DNA of 64,000 nt from the NCBI GenBank assembly GCA_002105175.1, contig MCGE01000019.1, positions 124,001-188,000 of the forward strand, read 5' to 3'. Below the pieces are notes generated by a model, which made no database searches, was not told where the DNA came from, and worked only from the letters and a program-made list of their open reading frames with translations. The stretch is from Absidia repens. Its lineage: Eukaryota > Mucoromycota > Mucoromycetes > Mucorales > Cunninghamellaceae. This document shows positions 1 to 12,054 of the stretch, one piece after another; positions within the stretch are counted from its first letter, which is position 1; each line of letters begins with the position of its first letter. Made by a program: the position numbers and the translations under genes.

Positions 1-574
1 AAAAAAAAAAAAAAGAAGAAGGAAGAGAGGAAAGAAAAAGAAAAAAAGGGTTTATCAGGGAGGACATGAGAAAAATTGTTTTGTTTTCCCAGTTCTACAG
101 TGTGAAAAAATTAATTCAAATGACGCTACACGCTTCGCTCCGACTGGACGCGCTTTTTTTAATACACTCTTCATAGATGGTCCATACAATTTTTATATAT
201 ACTAGGACAAATTGTGATTTTGTATCTCCAAAAATACTCACTGAGAGAATGTCCCATATATGTAACGCCACATCCTTTTCATTCAATTAAACAACCCTTC
301 CCCCTATGTCTTATTTATTTCATATATAAATATTTTCATCCAAGACCCAGTATTTCACTAAAACATACATAATATCTTACACAACAGAGAGTCGCGATAA
401 TCGCGTGATACTTCTAAACCAACAAGTTCATTACGTTTCACATCTTCATCCCAATTAAACAAAAGATAAAGCATGACAATAAATGATGTGATATAAAAGA
501 GTTTTTATTCGAATAAATAGTATATAGTACATTGGCATCAGTAAAAAATAAAATAAGACATAATAAAGATTATT
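1..574. other. Gene-free edge, 3' side of SFT2
   Basis: No coding exon is seen. The left edge is an A-rich purine tract (about the first 50 bases). The rest is AT-rich sequence and probably holds the 3' UTR of the minus-strand SFT2 gene, whose stop codon lies at 575-577. Open frames here are short and show no recognisable motif. Confidence 0.5.
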
Positions 575-1666
575 CTATATAGGTAAAATAGATGCTGCTC
601 TTCGTCCAATATAAGCCGTTCCATATCGCAAAGTAGACACACCACCGGGAATATATGATCCAATGTACCTAATTTTATCACAGAATGTATATAAGCATCT
701 ATTCTTTCCATCCCTTGCTTTCTATCTTTATCTATTCTATACTTTACCATGCCAACGCCAATATTTGAATGATAGCAAAGATGATCGTCAGGATATAATT
801 TCTAGCCTAAAGAATTGTAGATCACCGTAAAAAATAAAAATAAAATAAAAATAAGACACAGTATAAGTAGCTCTATTTGGATCAAAACATGTACAAAAAT
901 GTATAAACCCCATCCTTTTTTTTTTTATCCATTTACCCCTAACGATGCATATAGAGTCAAAGCCATTGACCCAAGATAAGAGATGGTAAATGGAAGTCGT
1001 TCCACAGTTACCATATGTTTGATATGTGCCCACGGCCCACGAAGCATAGCAATACTAACTAGTAGCAAAATACTACCCACTATTATCACAGAAAATGAAA
1101 AAAAAGGTCATTTATTTCTCCTGGTTGCATGGTTCATGTAGTACTGAGTTGCCTTTACTTACATGTAAACGTGGCAGCAAATTTTCCAGGAGCAATGGGA
1201 ATAAGGAAGAGGAAAAGAGAGAATGCCTATATAATGAAAGAAAAATAGCAGTGGTCAAAAAATCACAGACAGCTAAATGAGACGATGAATGCTTACCAAG
1301 AAAAAACAAAGAATGCCAAGACCCAAGCAAAGAGCAAATGCCATAACTCTCTATAATAAGGGAAGTAGTAAGTGGTTGGTATGTGTTTCGTTTTCACTTA
1401 CTCTTTTTTTTCACACATACTTCCACCCTTGACAATTGATACCAAGATTCCTCTTCCTCTTCTTCCCCGCTATTCAATGGTAAGTATCCTTGGACTGAAG
1501 ACGATACATTGGTGAATAGATTACTTGCTGAATCTCTTATAGAAGCAAAAGGTGTAGATGAAGTCGAGTTGTTTTCAGAGGTAGGCAAGGCTATTGGTGC
1601 AGAAGTTCCTGATAACTTGAAATTCCGTAATGAATTACGAAAACTGTTTTCAGTTGTATTGGACAT
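575..1666 (-). CDS. SFT2: SFT2-type vesicle transport protein
   Basis: Six exons on the minus strand give a protein of about 215 residues. The N-terminal third is Ser/Asn-rich and cytosolic. It ends in an acidic run followed by SWYQLSRVERVMAF, close to the SWFQLSRTER signature of Sft2. Four hydrophobic segments follow, with GPWAHIKHM between the second and third, and then WYIGSYIP, where the family has WYSLSYIP. These are hallmarks of the Sft2/Got1 family of Golgi t-SNARE-associated membrane proteins, which act in endosome-to-Golgi and intra-Golgi fusion. Introns start GTATGTG, GTAAGC, GTAAGT, GTAAATG and GTAAAG. The ATG at 1664-1666 is the first in frame with the SFT2 N-terminus. An upstream in-frame ATG at 1711 would add 15 residues and is less family-like. 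Stop TAG at 575-577. Confidence 0.85.
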
Positions 1667-2642
1667 GAATGTATTTTTATCAGAAAAGTGTAGAAAAAAA
1701 GAAAAAGACAAAGAAAATCAGAGGGAAAAAAAATTTAATAATTTTTAAATTCCGATTTGTCGATTCGAGCCACACAGGAACGACGTGGAATGGGATGAGC
1801 ACACGTTTTAAAGCAGTTTGACTTGGATTTGGCTGCGGTAAACTTCTTCACTCTACCACGGAGATTTAAACAATTAATGCAAGTAAGAATTGGCCATATC
1901 ACGTGTGTAAACCGTGAAAAATGTATTAAGACGGATGTTGAAAAAATAATACTAAGCAAGGGATGAAAGGTAGTTGCTGCACCTCTTTGCTCTAAACAGT
2001 AATTAAGCTTTTTTTACTCACATGCGAATTTTTTAATATTTTTTATTTTTACCATTTTCGTTATCATCACCATATCATACAGCATTGCCATGTCCATTAC
2101 ATATCGGATAGAATCAAAAGAAATTTTCCACGTCTTAGCCGCATTCAAGGAAATGAGATTCATTCAACTCCCCTTTTATCCGTCGCGATGATTCTTTTGT
2201 TTCTCAATCTTCTACATTATTCTACGGATATTCTTCCAGCTTTTTTTTTTTTTTTTTTACATTTGAATTAGGTTTCAGTTACAGTTGCAGTTAAAAAAAG
2301 ACCGACATGGTGCAATATCTGTATGAAAACTATAGTATCAGCGACATGCCAAGGATCTATATGCCAAGGATCTACTAATGTGACTGATTACTGATATATC
2401 AACCAGCTGATAAATGATTTTCATTATGATGACGACGGTGAGAGTAAGAGTGAACAAGAAAGAGAGAGTAAAGGATTATAGTCATACGTATTTTCGGATA
2501 AGCGGCACCACTCCTTTTTTTGGTGGTTTGACAGTTATCTCCGACATGTGTAACTATGAACTTCTATTTAAACCTCTGATTTCATTTTCATTTCGTACTT
2601 TCTTTCCTCTTTTCATATCTTTATTTTCTAAAAACCATAAAC
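1667..2642. other. Divergent intergenic region SFT2 / C2 gene
   Basis: This 976-base spacer separates two genes that point away from each other, so it should hold both promoters. It includes a T18 tract near 2240-2260, a tandem duplication of TGCCAAGGATCTA at about 2345-2375, and a segment at 1790-1850 that resembles 15185-15240. No gene is supported here. Confidence 0.4.
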
Positions 2643-3405
2643 ATGTTCTCTCATCACAAAAACCCTGAAGGCATTTTGCATGTCACTATCGGTAAGAATC
2701 AAGACATCATGAAAACATAATGCATGGAAGGACTCCCACTTTATATAATTTTAATATGATGCCATATCATTAGTCGAAGCCAGAAAGCTGAAAGAAGAAG
2801 ACCTTATTGGAAAGGTAATCACGAGGCTTTAAAAAAAATTGCTAAAGAATGTAACTAATTTGTTGTTTTTTATGATGCCCCTTTTTTAGAATGATCCTTA
2901 CGTGTATGCAAAAAGCAAAAAGACCCCTGCCTTCAATAATCTGACTGCCAAATCTAACCAACTTTTTATTTTTTATCTTTTTTATTCCCTGTAGTGAATT
3001 CTGGATTGATAGCAAGTACAAGCAACGTACCAAGGAATTGTCCAACACTAACAACCCTGTGTTCAATGTAAGTAGTAAACAACGATCTACTCATGAAACA
3101 CAAAAATCGGTGTTTGAAAAGGCTCGGCCTCTTGTATTAAAAAAAATGCATGTTTCTTTTTGGTGTAGCAAACTTTCACTTTCCCACTCACTCAAGGCTC
3201 ACGCGATTACAAGTTACATTTTCAAGTCTACGACAAAGATGTGGTTGGAAGTGATAAGATTGGTGATGTGACTGTGGACTTTGCTGATATCGTTCAACAA
3301 AACCGTCCAGTGGATGACTGGTACAAATTGACCGGCAAAACTGGTCTTCGTAGCCATGGTGAACTCCGTTTGGCCATTTCTTTTGTCCCTCAACAACAAT
3401 ACTAA
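2643..3405 (+). CDS. Small C2-domain protein
   Basis: Five exons encode about 137 residues that are almost entirely one C2 domain (beta-sandwich, usually binds calcium and phospholipid). Visible features are HVTIVEARKL (first strand), KNDPYVEFW (loop 1), NPVFNQTFTF, and YDKDVVGSDKIGD (loop 3). The acidic residues normally used for calcium are all present: Asp in EEDLIG, NDPY, the two in YDKD and the one in GSDK. The protein ends LRLAISFVPQQQY. Introns interrupt after TI, after GK, inside NDPYV and after VFN, all GT-AG. There is no membrane segment or second domain, as in the short single-C2 proteins of fungi and plants. Its specific role is unknown. Confidence 0.88.
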
Positions 3406-3906
3406 ACATCATTTAAAGACTCTTTTGACATCAGCTAGTTTATAGTATATATATATATATATATATTACAATGATTCTATATGACCCTTATCATAATAAA
3501 GCCTTCTTTTTTTTTTATTATAATTCAAAAATACCAATTGATTTGTGATGATTTGGGTGAAGGGGATATAATCGTAGCAGTACAAATTGAATGATTTGAA
3601 AAATACAATAATCTATCAAAAATGTGTGTAAAAAGGTCCCCTCAGCTATCATTTATTTATATTGGTGTGGGGATGGGAATGGCATCAAACAATTTGCATG
3701 TAAAGACATGTAGGCGCAATCTAATAATAGTAAAGGAAAACACATAAAAAAAAAAAGTCGAAATGATTGTAGTGCCAAAAAGGTGTCATGTTTATTTGTA
3801 ACAAATAAAGTATAAAAGAAAAAAAAAGGTGTATATAATATGTAAAATCAGAATGTATATATAAAATAGAGAGGGGATGTAACACTAACTAACTACGCAA
3901 CTAATT
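3406..3906. other. Convergent 3' region with TA microsatellite
   Basis: Region between two convergent genes (C2 protein and MAM33). It holds a TA dinucleotide run at about 3447-3468, an AATAAA-like signal at about 3495, A/T homopolymers and the likely 3' UTRs of both genes. No coding sequence is seen. Confidence 0.5.
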
Positions 3907-5072
3907 CTAAGCAGAGACAAATCCCTTGACATTATCAAGCCACTGAGTGTATTCCTTTTGTTCCTTATATTCGACGTAATCCGGCAAGAAGGCAGCCAAA
4001 CCAGCATTGACACCACGTTCTTCAAGGTATTTTTCAAACAAGGATTGGAGACCTTCATCCAACTCACCAAATTGAGGACCAATGTAAAGACCACGACGTT
4101 GCCAGTCGGATTCAGCAGACGCATCGCTGGCAAGTTTACCATCCTTGTAGTACATCACACTTTCCACAGCCATTTCACCGTCTTGAGCCACTGTGTCGAT
4201 GGTCACGGCACCCTTACCATTCTAAACCCCCGATCATCATTTACAGTAAAGAAATAGTGCATGATCAGAATTCCGTCCCTATGTATAATATAGCTTTCCA
4301 TTTTCCCCCTATTACCTTTTCAATGGTCACAGAAGCACGAACAGGGAAGGATACTTCATCTTCTTCGGTCACTTCGTCTTCATCAGGAAGGAATCCATCG
4401 GTTTCACCGTTGTTAATATCAGAGATAGAGAACAACACAGAGATACTATTATATGCCCCACATTAAAAACCCCCAAAAAAGATATCAGTATGTCACTGTA
4501 TATGTTTCTTCTAGTCAAATAGTGTTATGTGCTTTACGTTTCATTGCCAAAAGTACGAGTCAAGGTAACTTCGTCATGACCAGCCTTGTCTTCAAGCTGT
4601 AACAAAACAAACGAGGTGTTAGTATGCATTTTTCGCCCATTATATATGCACTATCCTCTATCCTGTTTGTTCACTTCCAACCATTCATTCAATAATCATT
4701 ACCTTGAAGGAATTGGCTTCCAAAAACTCCTTGATAAAGGCAGGTTGGGTAGGTTCTTCATTTTCCTTTTCATAAGAAAGTTCTTCTTCCAACTTGTGCA
4801 CGAGATCAGCATCAGCTACAAGATAGAAAAAAAATCACACAGTTATTAATTCCGCGCCAAAATGTCGTTTCTTCGTTTACAAGCTTGCAAATGATTTTCT
4901 TACATTCACCAGCGCTCATACGAGGCAAGGCGACGGAGAAAGGACGACAGACAAAAGACTTGGTGATGAGCTGAGGACGAGTAGCAATGGAGGTAGTACG
5001 AGCCATCATGGGCTTGGTGAATGAGGTGCGGGTAACAGTGCGAAGAGATTGACGGAGCAATTGAGAAGCCAT
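3907..5072 (-). CDS. MAM33: Mitochondrial acidic protein, p32/MAM33 family
   Basis: Five exons. The first encodes an Arg/Ser/Thr-rich N-terminus (MASQLLRQSLRTVTRTSF...) with no acids, a typical mitochondrial matrix presequence. After SAGESDADLVHKLEEELSYEKENEE come FLEANSFK, TLTRTFGNET, an acidic linker (DEDEVTEEDEVSFPV) and SVTIEKNGKGAVTIDT. The C-terminus is RGLYIGPQFGELDEGLQSLFEKYLEERGV and ends LDNVKGFVSA. This order matches the trimeric doughnut-shaped p32/gC1qR/Mam33 family, acidic matrix proteins linked to mitochondrial translation and respiration. Stop TAG at 3907-3909; ATG at 5070-5072, chosen because it begins the presequence. Confidence 0.9.
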
Positions 5073-5719
5073 TTTTGAATCTTTGAAAAGCGAATTAACG
5101 GAAAAAGAGAACTGTAAAAAAAACACGGTTAAGAGACAAAAGAAAAAATTTTACACGGCGGCATTTAAAAATAGCCCTGGGTTGGGCGTGCTCGAACATG
5201 GGCAACAAGCTGCCATGTATTTCGAAATCCGCAAATATAAAAAATTCCTTGAAAGGCTAAAAGAAAACTATTTGTTCATATTAAAAGAGGTAATCATAGC
5301 ATAATGTCATAGATTAACCATAAGAGTCAATTCAAATACGCTAATGATAAGGGATAAGTTTAAGGGAAAAAATTTAAACTGTAGTATATTTTTTCTTTCA
5401 ATATGCCAATTTAGGCGAGACATCGCTCATTTACTGGATATATTTTTTCTCAAGACAATAAAGGCCCGTCTGAGACCCCTAAACGGAAAAACTGTCATAT
5501 CGCACAAACGTCATTGGTCCATTCATTGGTAGTGTGGGTGAAAAAAATCTCAAGTCGAATTCATGCGAATGATTTGATTGCCCACATGATCTAAATAAAC
5601 ACTTGACTTGTTTGAGTATAAAAAGACTCAAATTTTTCGTTTCTTCGGTTTTGCAGAATCTTTTTCACACACACATACACATACACACGACAGATTTTTA
5701 TTTTTTTACTTACATTATT
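5073..5719. promoter_or_regulatory. Divergent promoter region MAM33 / small gene
   Basis: Spacer of 647 bases between head-to-head genes. GAGTATAAAAAGACTC at about 5613-5628 supplies a TATA-like box roughly 100 bases upstream of the plus-strand ATG. It is followed by a CA-rich repeat at about 5666-5690, probably in the 5' UTR. No coding exon is evident. Confidence 0.45.
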
Positions 5720-5998
5720 ATGCCTGGACCTGCTACTTTTATTACTCTCGGTGCTGTTGGCGTTGCTGGAGCTCTCGGGTATCGCCGTAATTCCCAATCA
5801 AGCGGTGGAAATGAAAATGGACAACTCGATATGAATCCTCACGCTATGGCAAGACGACGCTCATCTACTGTCCAACCTGACGCTGCATGGGATCGAAACA
5901 GACAAGCTGATTATCACTGGCGTCGTGATTATGGGGCCAGTTTTAGCCATAACTCCCAGAAAAAATTCCCAAATGATATCAAACAATCATCGAAATGA
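5720..5998 (+). CDS. Small hypothetical protein, 92 residues
   Basis: Single-exon frame starting MPGPATFITLGAVGVAGALG. This N-terminal Gly/Ala/Val-rich stretch could be a short membrane anchor or a mitochondrial import segment. The remainder is hydrophilic and Arg/Asn/Gln-rich (RRRSS, WDRNRQADYHWRRDYG) and ends KQSSK. The ATG at 5720 is preferred over upstream in-frame codons because a TATA-like box and CA-rich leader lie just upstream. An AATAAA-like cluster follows the stop. I do not recognise the family. The layout (short hydrophobic N-terminus plus basic tail) resembles small fungal mitochondrial membrane proteins, but that is only a resemblance. Confidence 0.6.
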   Translation: MPGPATFITLGAVGVAGALGYRRNSQSSGGNENGQLDMNPHAMARRRSSTVQPDAAWDRNRQADYHWRRDYGASFSHNSQKKFPNDIKQSSK

Positions 5999-6889
5999 AA
6001 AGAAAATCGGTTTTCCCATCTTTAAATAAAATAAAATAAAAATACAAAACAACAAAATAAAAAATAAAAAATCATTCATCTAAAAAAGACATGCATTTTT
6101 AATAATTAACTGACTAATCAATTCAATAAGTGGAGAATGATGGTTGAGCATAATCGCCTATGATAATATGATATGTATCATATCCAAGTTCGTTTGCTGT
6201 TTTTGTTTTCTACTCTTTTTCTTTACCCCCACACATACACACTAATTTCACAGTGTCTCCACGAATGTTATTTTTTCTTTCTTTCTGAAAGCACAGTAGA
6301 CGCTCAGGTCATGTATTTTTTTAGCTGTCTCTATTCACACAATATGTTTGCCAGTTTTTCCGGGAATGCATTGGTTCCTCCATGTTGGTCGAACAATGGT
6401 TCCATATTGAGCAACCTTTCTTTCTTATCCAATCATGGGGAGGGCCTTTTGCGTCATGGAAAGTTCATTTTTTTTTTTTCGAAATAGGGCCATTTTTCAT
6501 TTGAATTGAGTCAAAAAATTAATTGTAGCTAAACAATAAGACTATACCCACCATTGCTAATATATATAACTCACTATAGTGCAAAGCTTCAGAGGCGACA
6601 AAAACAAAATACTTCGTGTAGTAGTGTTATTTTTCTACACATACGTGACGTGCTGCCCACAACATCGCCTAGTACCCAGCCCACTTTTTTTCACACGCAA
6701 CCACATACCAGCCTTTGTTTTTTAGTCTATACGCACATATACTCATCCGGCAAGACTACTGAACGCATGAGAAAGGTTAACGGTAAAAAGGCAAAACATA
6801 TTTTTATTCAGATGACGATATTAACTATGATATCTAAAACTAAGCTAAAAAATAATGGCATTTATATTCTATCAAAGGCTAATCTAATG
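5999..6889. other. Gene-free spacer
   Basis: 3' region of the small gene (several AATAAA signals at 6025-6065), then AT-rich sequence. The open frames here have no recognisable motif, poor composition and no promoter context, and I judge them noncoding. Confidence 0.4.
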
Positions 6890-6995
6890 GCGATAATCTT
6901 GAATCCAAAATGACAGAGCTTCCTCATGCAGGTTTGTATTGCATTTTTGGAAATGCCCCTAATTCACATTCTAACACTAATCCAAGATCACCAGC
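6890..6995 (-). repeat. Old copy of dispersed repeat, subfamily B
   Basis: Read on the minus strand this contains GGATTAGTGTTAGAATG, AATTAGGGGCATTT, CAATACAAACCTGCATGAGG and CTGTCATTTTGGATTC, in that order. The same order occurs in the copy at about 33.7-33.9 kb (GGATTAGTATTAGAACG ... CAATACAAGTATGCATGGGG ... CTCTCATTTTGGATT). It is a diverged relative of the family described at 15.3, 27.6, 35.2, 52.7 and 56.5 kb. Confidence 0.6.
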
Positions 6996-7603
6996 ACGTA
7001 AATAAGGCTTTTTGCACTATGTTCAAAAGAAAAAAAAAAAAAAGAAAAAAAAAAAAAGGAGGAGCAATTTAAATTCATGGAATCGGAGTGTCAATATGCC
7101 ACCCGTCTTTTTTTTTTTCAGCATAGCGAACACAGATACACTGGTACTGACCACAGTCCGCTGTAGTGAGAAATGGTAGTTCGCCTTATCCCCTTTCTAT
7201 TTTTTTTAACACACACACCAAAAATAATAATAATACCCAACCGACACAGCGCTGATCACGCAAGGAGCTTGCCCCTCCAAAGTGCGACAGCGCCTAATCC
7301 GACGTATCAAAACCCATACTTCAGCAACAAAAATCATGACATTCAGATTTTCCAAAACTCCAACAGAACGCAGAGCGTTTATTGATTAAAATAATTAATT
7401 CCGTAAAATATTGATCAAATACAAAGGAATGGATGGGGGAAGGGTATGAAGATAAAAAGGGCAAAAAGCAAAACAAAACAGAAGAAACAAATAAATAAAG
7501 TCTAATAATATACACACCAAAACTAATCTAGAATAGTAAACTACAGAAGAAGGGACGCCGGGGGGGGGCGGAAAGGCAAAAGCATCACCGCCGCTAACAT
7601 CAC
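6996..7603. other. Gene-free spacer
   Basis: A-rich tracts (7028-7056), T tract near 7110 and a GC-richer patch at about 7240-7310. It probably includes the 3' UTR of the minus-strand gene ending at 7604. A G9 run occurs near 7561-7568. No gene is supported. Confidence 0.4.
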
Positions 7604-8632
7604 TCAGATCAAACCATCGTAAAATCCACTATCAACTTGGCGAGAGCTTTGAAGGTTCGTTCCATGATCGTCGTCATCGTCATCAACAATGCATGCATCG
7701 TCTTCAAAAGGGTTCACATAAGGTTGTTTTGCCAGGTTCTTGTTGTTTTGAACCGAATTACGGATCAGCATCAATAAGAGGTCGTCATCATCCAGTACCA
7801 CCGTGGCATCGTCATAACGTCCATGTAAACCTGCCCTTAGACCGTGGAAAATGTACATCGCATCGCGTTCGGTGTGTCCCAATTTGCTTTCGCTGTCCAG
7901 ACAATGTTCCAATATCTTTCGCGCTTGTTCCATTACATAGATATCATTTTCCAAGTCATGTTGCTGGTGTTGCTGCTGGTGTTGCTGCTGGTGTTGCTGT
8001 TGTTGTCGTTCTGGTACCATCATCATAGTATAATATAAGGCGAAATAAGTTTCCATGCCACCGCGAAGACTCTTCAAGTGTTGGCCTACTTCGTCACTAT
8101 TCATGCGTTGTTCCAATGCCACCAAGTACTTTGTCCGCGTTATGTTGTTGGACGGCACAACGAATAAAAGATAGTTGAGGGTGTAAAATCGATCCATCAG
8201 GAGCTTCCAAAAAGGGGTTGACATGTGTGCCAAGTCGGTGCTACCCAAGTTTTGCAAAAGTCGTGCTGTCATAAACGTTGCTCGATGTTGACATCGTTTT
8301 TCTGTAAAAAAGAAACTACCAAACACATCTTCAAATTGATCCTGTTGCACTTGTTTTGAGATCACCTTGAGAGTTTCGGCGAATCCAGTGGTGGAAGTGC
8401 TGACAACACGCTGTCGAGGTTCTTTATTGAATGGTGGTTGTTTCAGTTGGTGTTGATATTGTGAGAGATTAGAGGCAGATAAAGTGCTTCGTGAATAAGG
8501 AGAAGAGACAGACGACTGATGAGACGGTGGTGATGATAATGGTGGCGGCGGCGAGGTAGATCGATGTTTTGATGTTGCAAAGGGATTATTAACAGAGTGT
8601 CGGAATGAGTTGAGTTTGGTGAATATAGGCAT
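7604..8632 (-). CDS. Unrecognised protein with HQQQ repeats
   Basis: One uninterrupted frame of 342 residues. The N-terminus (MPIFTKLNSFRHSVNNPFAT) is followed by a Ser/Pro-rich disordered stretch to about residue 85. A folded-looking helical region then runs from about residue 90 to 210 (FAETLKVISKQVQQDQFEDVFGSFFF..., TARLLQNLGSTDLAHM, FWKLLMDRFYTLNYLLFV). Next is a tandem QQQQHQQQHQQQHQQH tract, a second helical region with ILEHCLDSESKLGHTERDAMYIFHGLRAG, and acidic runs (VLDDDDLL, CIVDDDDDDHG). Two NPF tripeptides (NNPFATS near the N-terminus, VNPFEDD near the C-terminus) could bind EH domains in endocytosis; that is inference. The ATG at 8630-8632 follows a pyrimidine-rich leader. I do not recognise the family. 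Confidence 0.7.
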   Translation of the reverse strand: MPIFTKLNSFRHSVNNPFATSKHRSTSPPPPLSSPPSHQSSVSSPYSRSTLSASNLSQYQHQLKQPPFNKEPRQRVVSTSTTGFAETLKVISKQVQQDQFEDVFGSFFFTEKRCQHRATFMTARLLQNLGSTDLAHMSTPFWKLLMDRFYTLNYLLFVVPSNNITRTKYLVALEQRMNSDEVGQHLKSLRGGMETYFALYYTMMMVPERQQQQHQQQHQQQHQQHDLENDIYVMEQARKILEHCLDSESKLGHTERDAMYIFHGLRAGLHGRYDDATVVLDDDDLLLMLIRNSVQNNKNLAKQPYVNPFEDDACIVDDDDDDHGTNLQSSRQVDSGFYDGLI

Positions 8633-8855
8633 GGAATAAGGCGGGAGAGGGATAAGGGTAAAGCAGTATATTATACAAAGGAAAGACAAAAATGATAAAA
8701 AAAAAAAAAGTGTAAACGAATAAAAAAAGAGCAGAGAAGGGGGAAAAGGAGGTGGTATATAAAAGAAGGGGATAACCATTAGTCCGAGAATAGCTCCGTT
8801 CCATGTGACCAATAAGCAACAAAATCCATAAATAGATCCAAAAAAGTTGATTTTT

Positions 8856-9998
8856 TCATTCCCATGCTGTCATTGTTTTCAATATGACTTCTAATTGTTC
8901 CCGCTGATGACTTGTCATGATGCTTGCGAGGTTAGATGAAGATGAAGTCGAGTCATTCTAAAATAATAGTAGTAATGATGAATAGTAAATAACAGTAAAA
9001 AAAAGAAAAAAGATGGTCGAGTTAACAATAAATTCAGGTGTTGATAACAAATTCATCGTCTTACCAGAACTTCCCGGATCACTTTGGTGGCAGAGCCTGT
9101 TGAACTCCGCTTGGGATCGACAAGACAGAGCTGCACCAAATAGGACTTGTCAATATGCTGTTGTGCTACTGTGATTGATTGCTGGAGCCAGGTTGCAAAA
9201 TTGCCACATTTCAGAAATTGTGAGTAGAGTTCCCTGGCAGGATCAGTGGTTGATGTTCTTGTTTTGAATGTTGATTTGAATGGTAGCGGTGATCCATGCT
9301 CTTTCAGCGATTTCATAAACTGGTCCGTTTGGAAAGGCCGAAGTTGAGGAGGTTTCATATCAGATCCCAAAACCACCCTAATAGTGACGAATCATGCAAA
9401 TAAATAATAATAGTTAGTATATTAACGGGTCTGCTTTTTTAATACCTCATTGACATTCTATTTTCATTGCTACCTTTCATTTGGAATCAATGTGTTGAAG
9501 TAACGATTCAGTGGCACCAAGAATTTTTCAGTTAACTCCACAAAATAATGTCGCAGCATATTGTTGAGAAGCCAGTCTAAAAAAAACAAAACAAAAAAAA
9601 ACAGACAGGTCAGAATCGCCATGGATGATATTTCTTTATGTATGTGATGTAGATAATACCTGGCGGATATCCCCGGACAGTCGCTTCAGTCAGCATTCGA
9701 AGTAATGCCTTATCTTTTTCAATGACACCCTTCCTTTTGGATGTCACACCCTACCAACCAAAATAAATAAACAAATGTTATAGATATGTTATTAATAAAT
9801 GCCCTGATTTTCTTATTATTACCTGTGCAAAGTCATATAGTACGTTGTGTTTTGAGCCCAAACTTGGTTTAGGTGAATGCGTGATTTTATGTGAATGGTT
9901 TTTCTTGTTGTTGCTATGTGCTGCTACCAAAGTTCCGTCTGGTTTTCTATTCAAATGAAATTAAGGATCAAAAATGAGGAGATAATCATAATAATGGT

Positions 9999-10044
<46 letters not shown>

Positions 10045-12054
10045 TACCTTGGTTGTTGCCTTCCTACACGAACAAGATGAGGCCAATGTCCAATAGCAGT
10101 ATTAAAGAAGGGATTGGTAACACCCAAAATCAAGTTTGTCGGTGGCTATGGTAAAGGTAAATGTTCAGTCCACATGAAAACAAATAATCAACGTCTCACA
10201 TATTATAAACTAACCTGGTTTTTGTTCACAAAGCTCTTAAAATCGGAATCTTGGATAGTAAAATAAGGACGATAGTCACCACAGTAAGGGATCTAAACAC
10301 AATAATAGAAGAATAAAAAACCCATGAGTGAGTCGATGTGGTGCTAGAACAAGCATTTTTTCTAAGAGTTTTACAGGATTGATCAAATCGACAAGCGAAG
10401 CTACAGCCTCACTGCAAACGGCAGGATCAGGGGCAATGACAATAATAGGTTCACCGAGAAGAATCAGTTCCCAAAGCAGCCATAGGTCCTTGAATATATC
10501 TTTGAAATGGAAGTAAAGTCCTCCAACAGGCACTGATGCCATCACCTACGAAAAAAAAAGTGAGTCTTCTTTGTGACTCAACGTTGTTTTATCCTGCTTT
10601 GTATTTGATTACCTGAATATCGGGTTGCATTTTGTTCATATCGAAATTAGACGTTTCCAATATTTGGGGTTTGCCAGGTTGTGGGAGTTCCACTTCTAAT
10701 AAATGCCCAAGGAAGGGTAAGTCTAATATATGACCATCGTTTCTTGGTGATTGCCTACAGTAAATCATGAAAGATTAAACAACGTACGGGTGTTTTTTTT
10801 TCAGTAACTCTCCTACCAATTGACAATATTCATAACAGCAGCTTCCAACATGGGTTGCCCGGCATCAAAAAAAGAGGGACCAAGTATAGCAACAATTCGA
10901 GAAAATAAACCGACATAGGGATGTTGTGATAATAGCACCAATGATTTCTATTAAAAATATATAACATAAATTAAATTTTAACTATGCACAGCTGTTCTCC
11001 TCACTCTCTTTGAGCCACCCCCCCTTTTTGAGCTTACCTGAAAATAACCACGTCGGATAGAGGGATCCTTTTTCTGTCGAAAAAAGACATAACCATATAG
11101 AAACCCAGCCGTTGTTGTTGGTCCTGCAAACATCACACAGACAAATGAGAGTCAAGCAACCATCCATTTTTTTCTTTCTTTCAAATTCTTACCAGATGCA
11201 GCAAACATGGAATTACTTGCACGTAGTCGGACACTGAAGACCTGATCGCCCACTTCAAACACATTGGAATCAGGAAACGCAGAAAAACAACTAAAAAAGA
11301 GAAAAGGAGTGAGACAATTTGTGGTTGTTTATTATTGTTTGTTTGGGTTGAGTGAATACTTGCATGTTCTTTTGTTCAACCAATGTCAGGTCCATGGGAG
11401 GATAAACATAATCCAATGCTAAATTTGATGATGAATAATTGTCCTGGTTGCCTATGGATTCGATTTGTTATTCTTACCTTGTCCAATTTCTAGATCAAAG
11501 TTTACAATGCAGAAGCCTACCATCCATTTTCGAAATTGAGCTAAATCATTTGGGTCCAACGATAAGACATCCATGGTATCATTTTCTGTAATATCCTGCC
11601 CCAAAGTTGGTGGCGACGGTGAGGGTGATGAGAGATAGTCCGAGATCTTTGTGGTATTGGTAATAATATGGCTGTTGTTCAACGCTTGCTTCTCTAAAGA
11701 TGGCGATGAGGATACTGATGAAGCTAGGGAGGGCATGGTTATGCACTTGTCAATGTTGTCCTTTTTGTTGTCACTATTAGTTGAATCAATGAAGCTGGGG
11801 ACACCTAGACTCCAACGACTCAAATCGTGGGCCAGAGTAGAAGTAGAGTGATGTTTCCGTAGTCCGTAATCATTTAAAACGGGCGAATCGCTGATATCGG
11901 CTTCAAGACTGAGGTTGACTTTGTTGTGAGAGCAGGTCGATGATCTGGAGTTTTGTCGTCGTAAAGACGTGGTAAAGTCACTAACGTCAAATTGAGGTTG
12001 CTGTAGTGGAGAAGGTACACTAGAAGAGTGTGTAGTACCAGTTTCCGTATGCAT
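8856..12054 (-). CDS. DENN-domain protein, DENND6/FAM116 family
   Basis: About a dozen exons. A Ser-rich N-terminal extension of about 170 residues precedes FRKWMVGFCIVNFDLEIGQ, the start of the DENND6 longin-like module. Recognisable family blocks follow in order: GFLYGYVFFRQKK, RGYFQKSLVLLSQHPYVGLF, LWELILLGEPIIVIAPDP, YRPYFTIQDSDFK, LILGVTNPFF, HWPHLVRVG, then HYFVELTEKFLVPLNRYF and PPQLRPFQTDQFMKSL. The end is QREQLEVILKTMTAWE with stop at 8856-8858. DENND6 proteins are guanine-nucleotide exchange factors for Rab GTPases (Rab14 in animals) on endosomes. A CA/TA microsatellite sits in an intron at about 9999-10044. The long N-terminal Ser-rich tail is unlike the animal members. It diverges from the gene at 12593. 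Confidence 0.88.
9999..10044. repeat. CA/TA compound microsatellite
   Basis: An (AC)n run passes directly into (AT)n inside an intron of the DENND6-type gene. It is likely length-variable and useful as a marker. Confidence 0.9.

Noticed and set aside
3188..3412. Minus-strand frames opposite the last exon of the C2 gene
   Set aside because: They are reverse shadows of a clear C2 domain and have no motif or splice structure.
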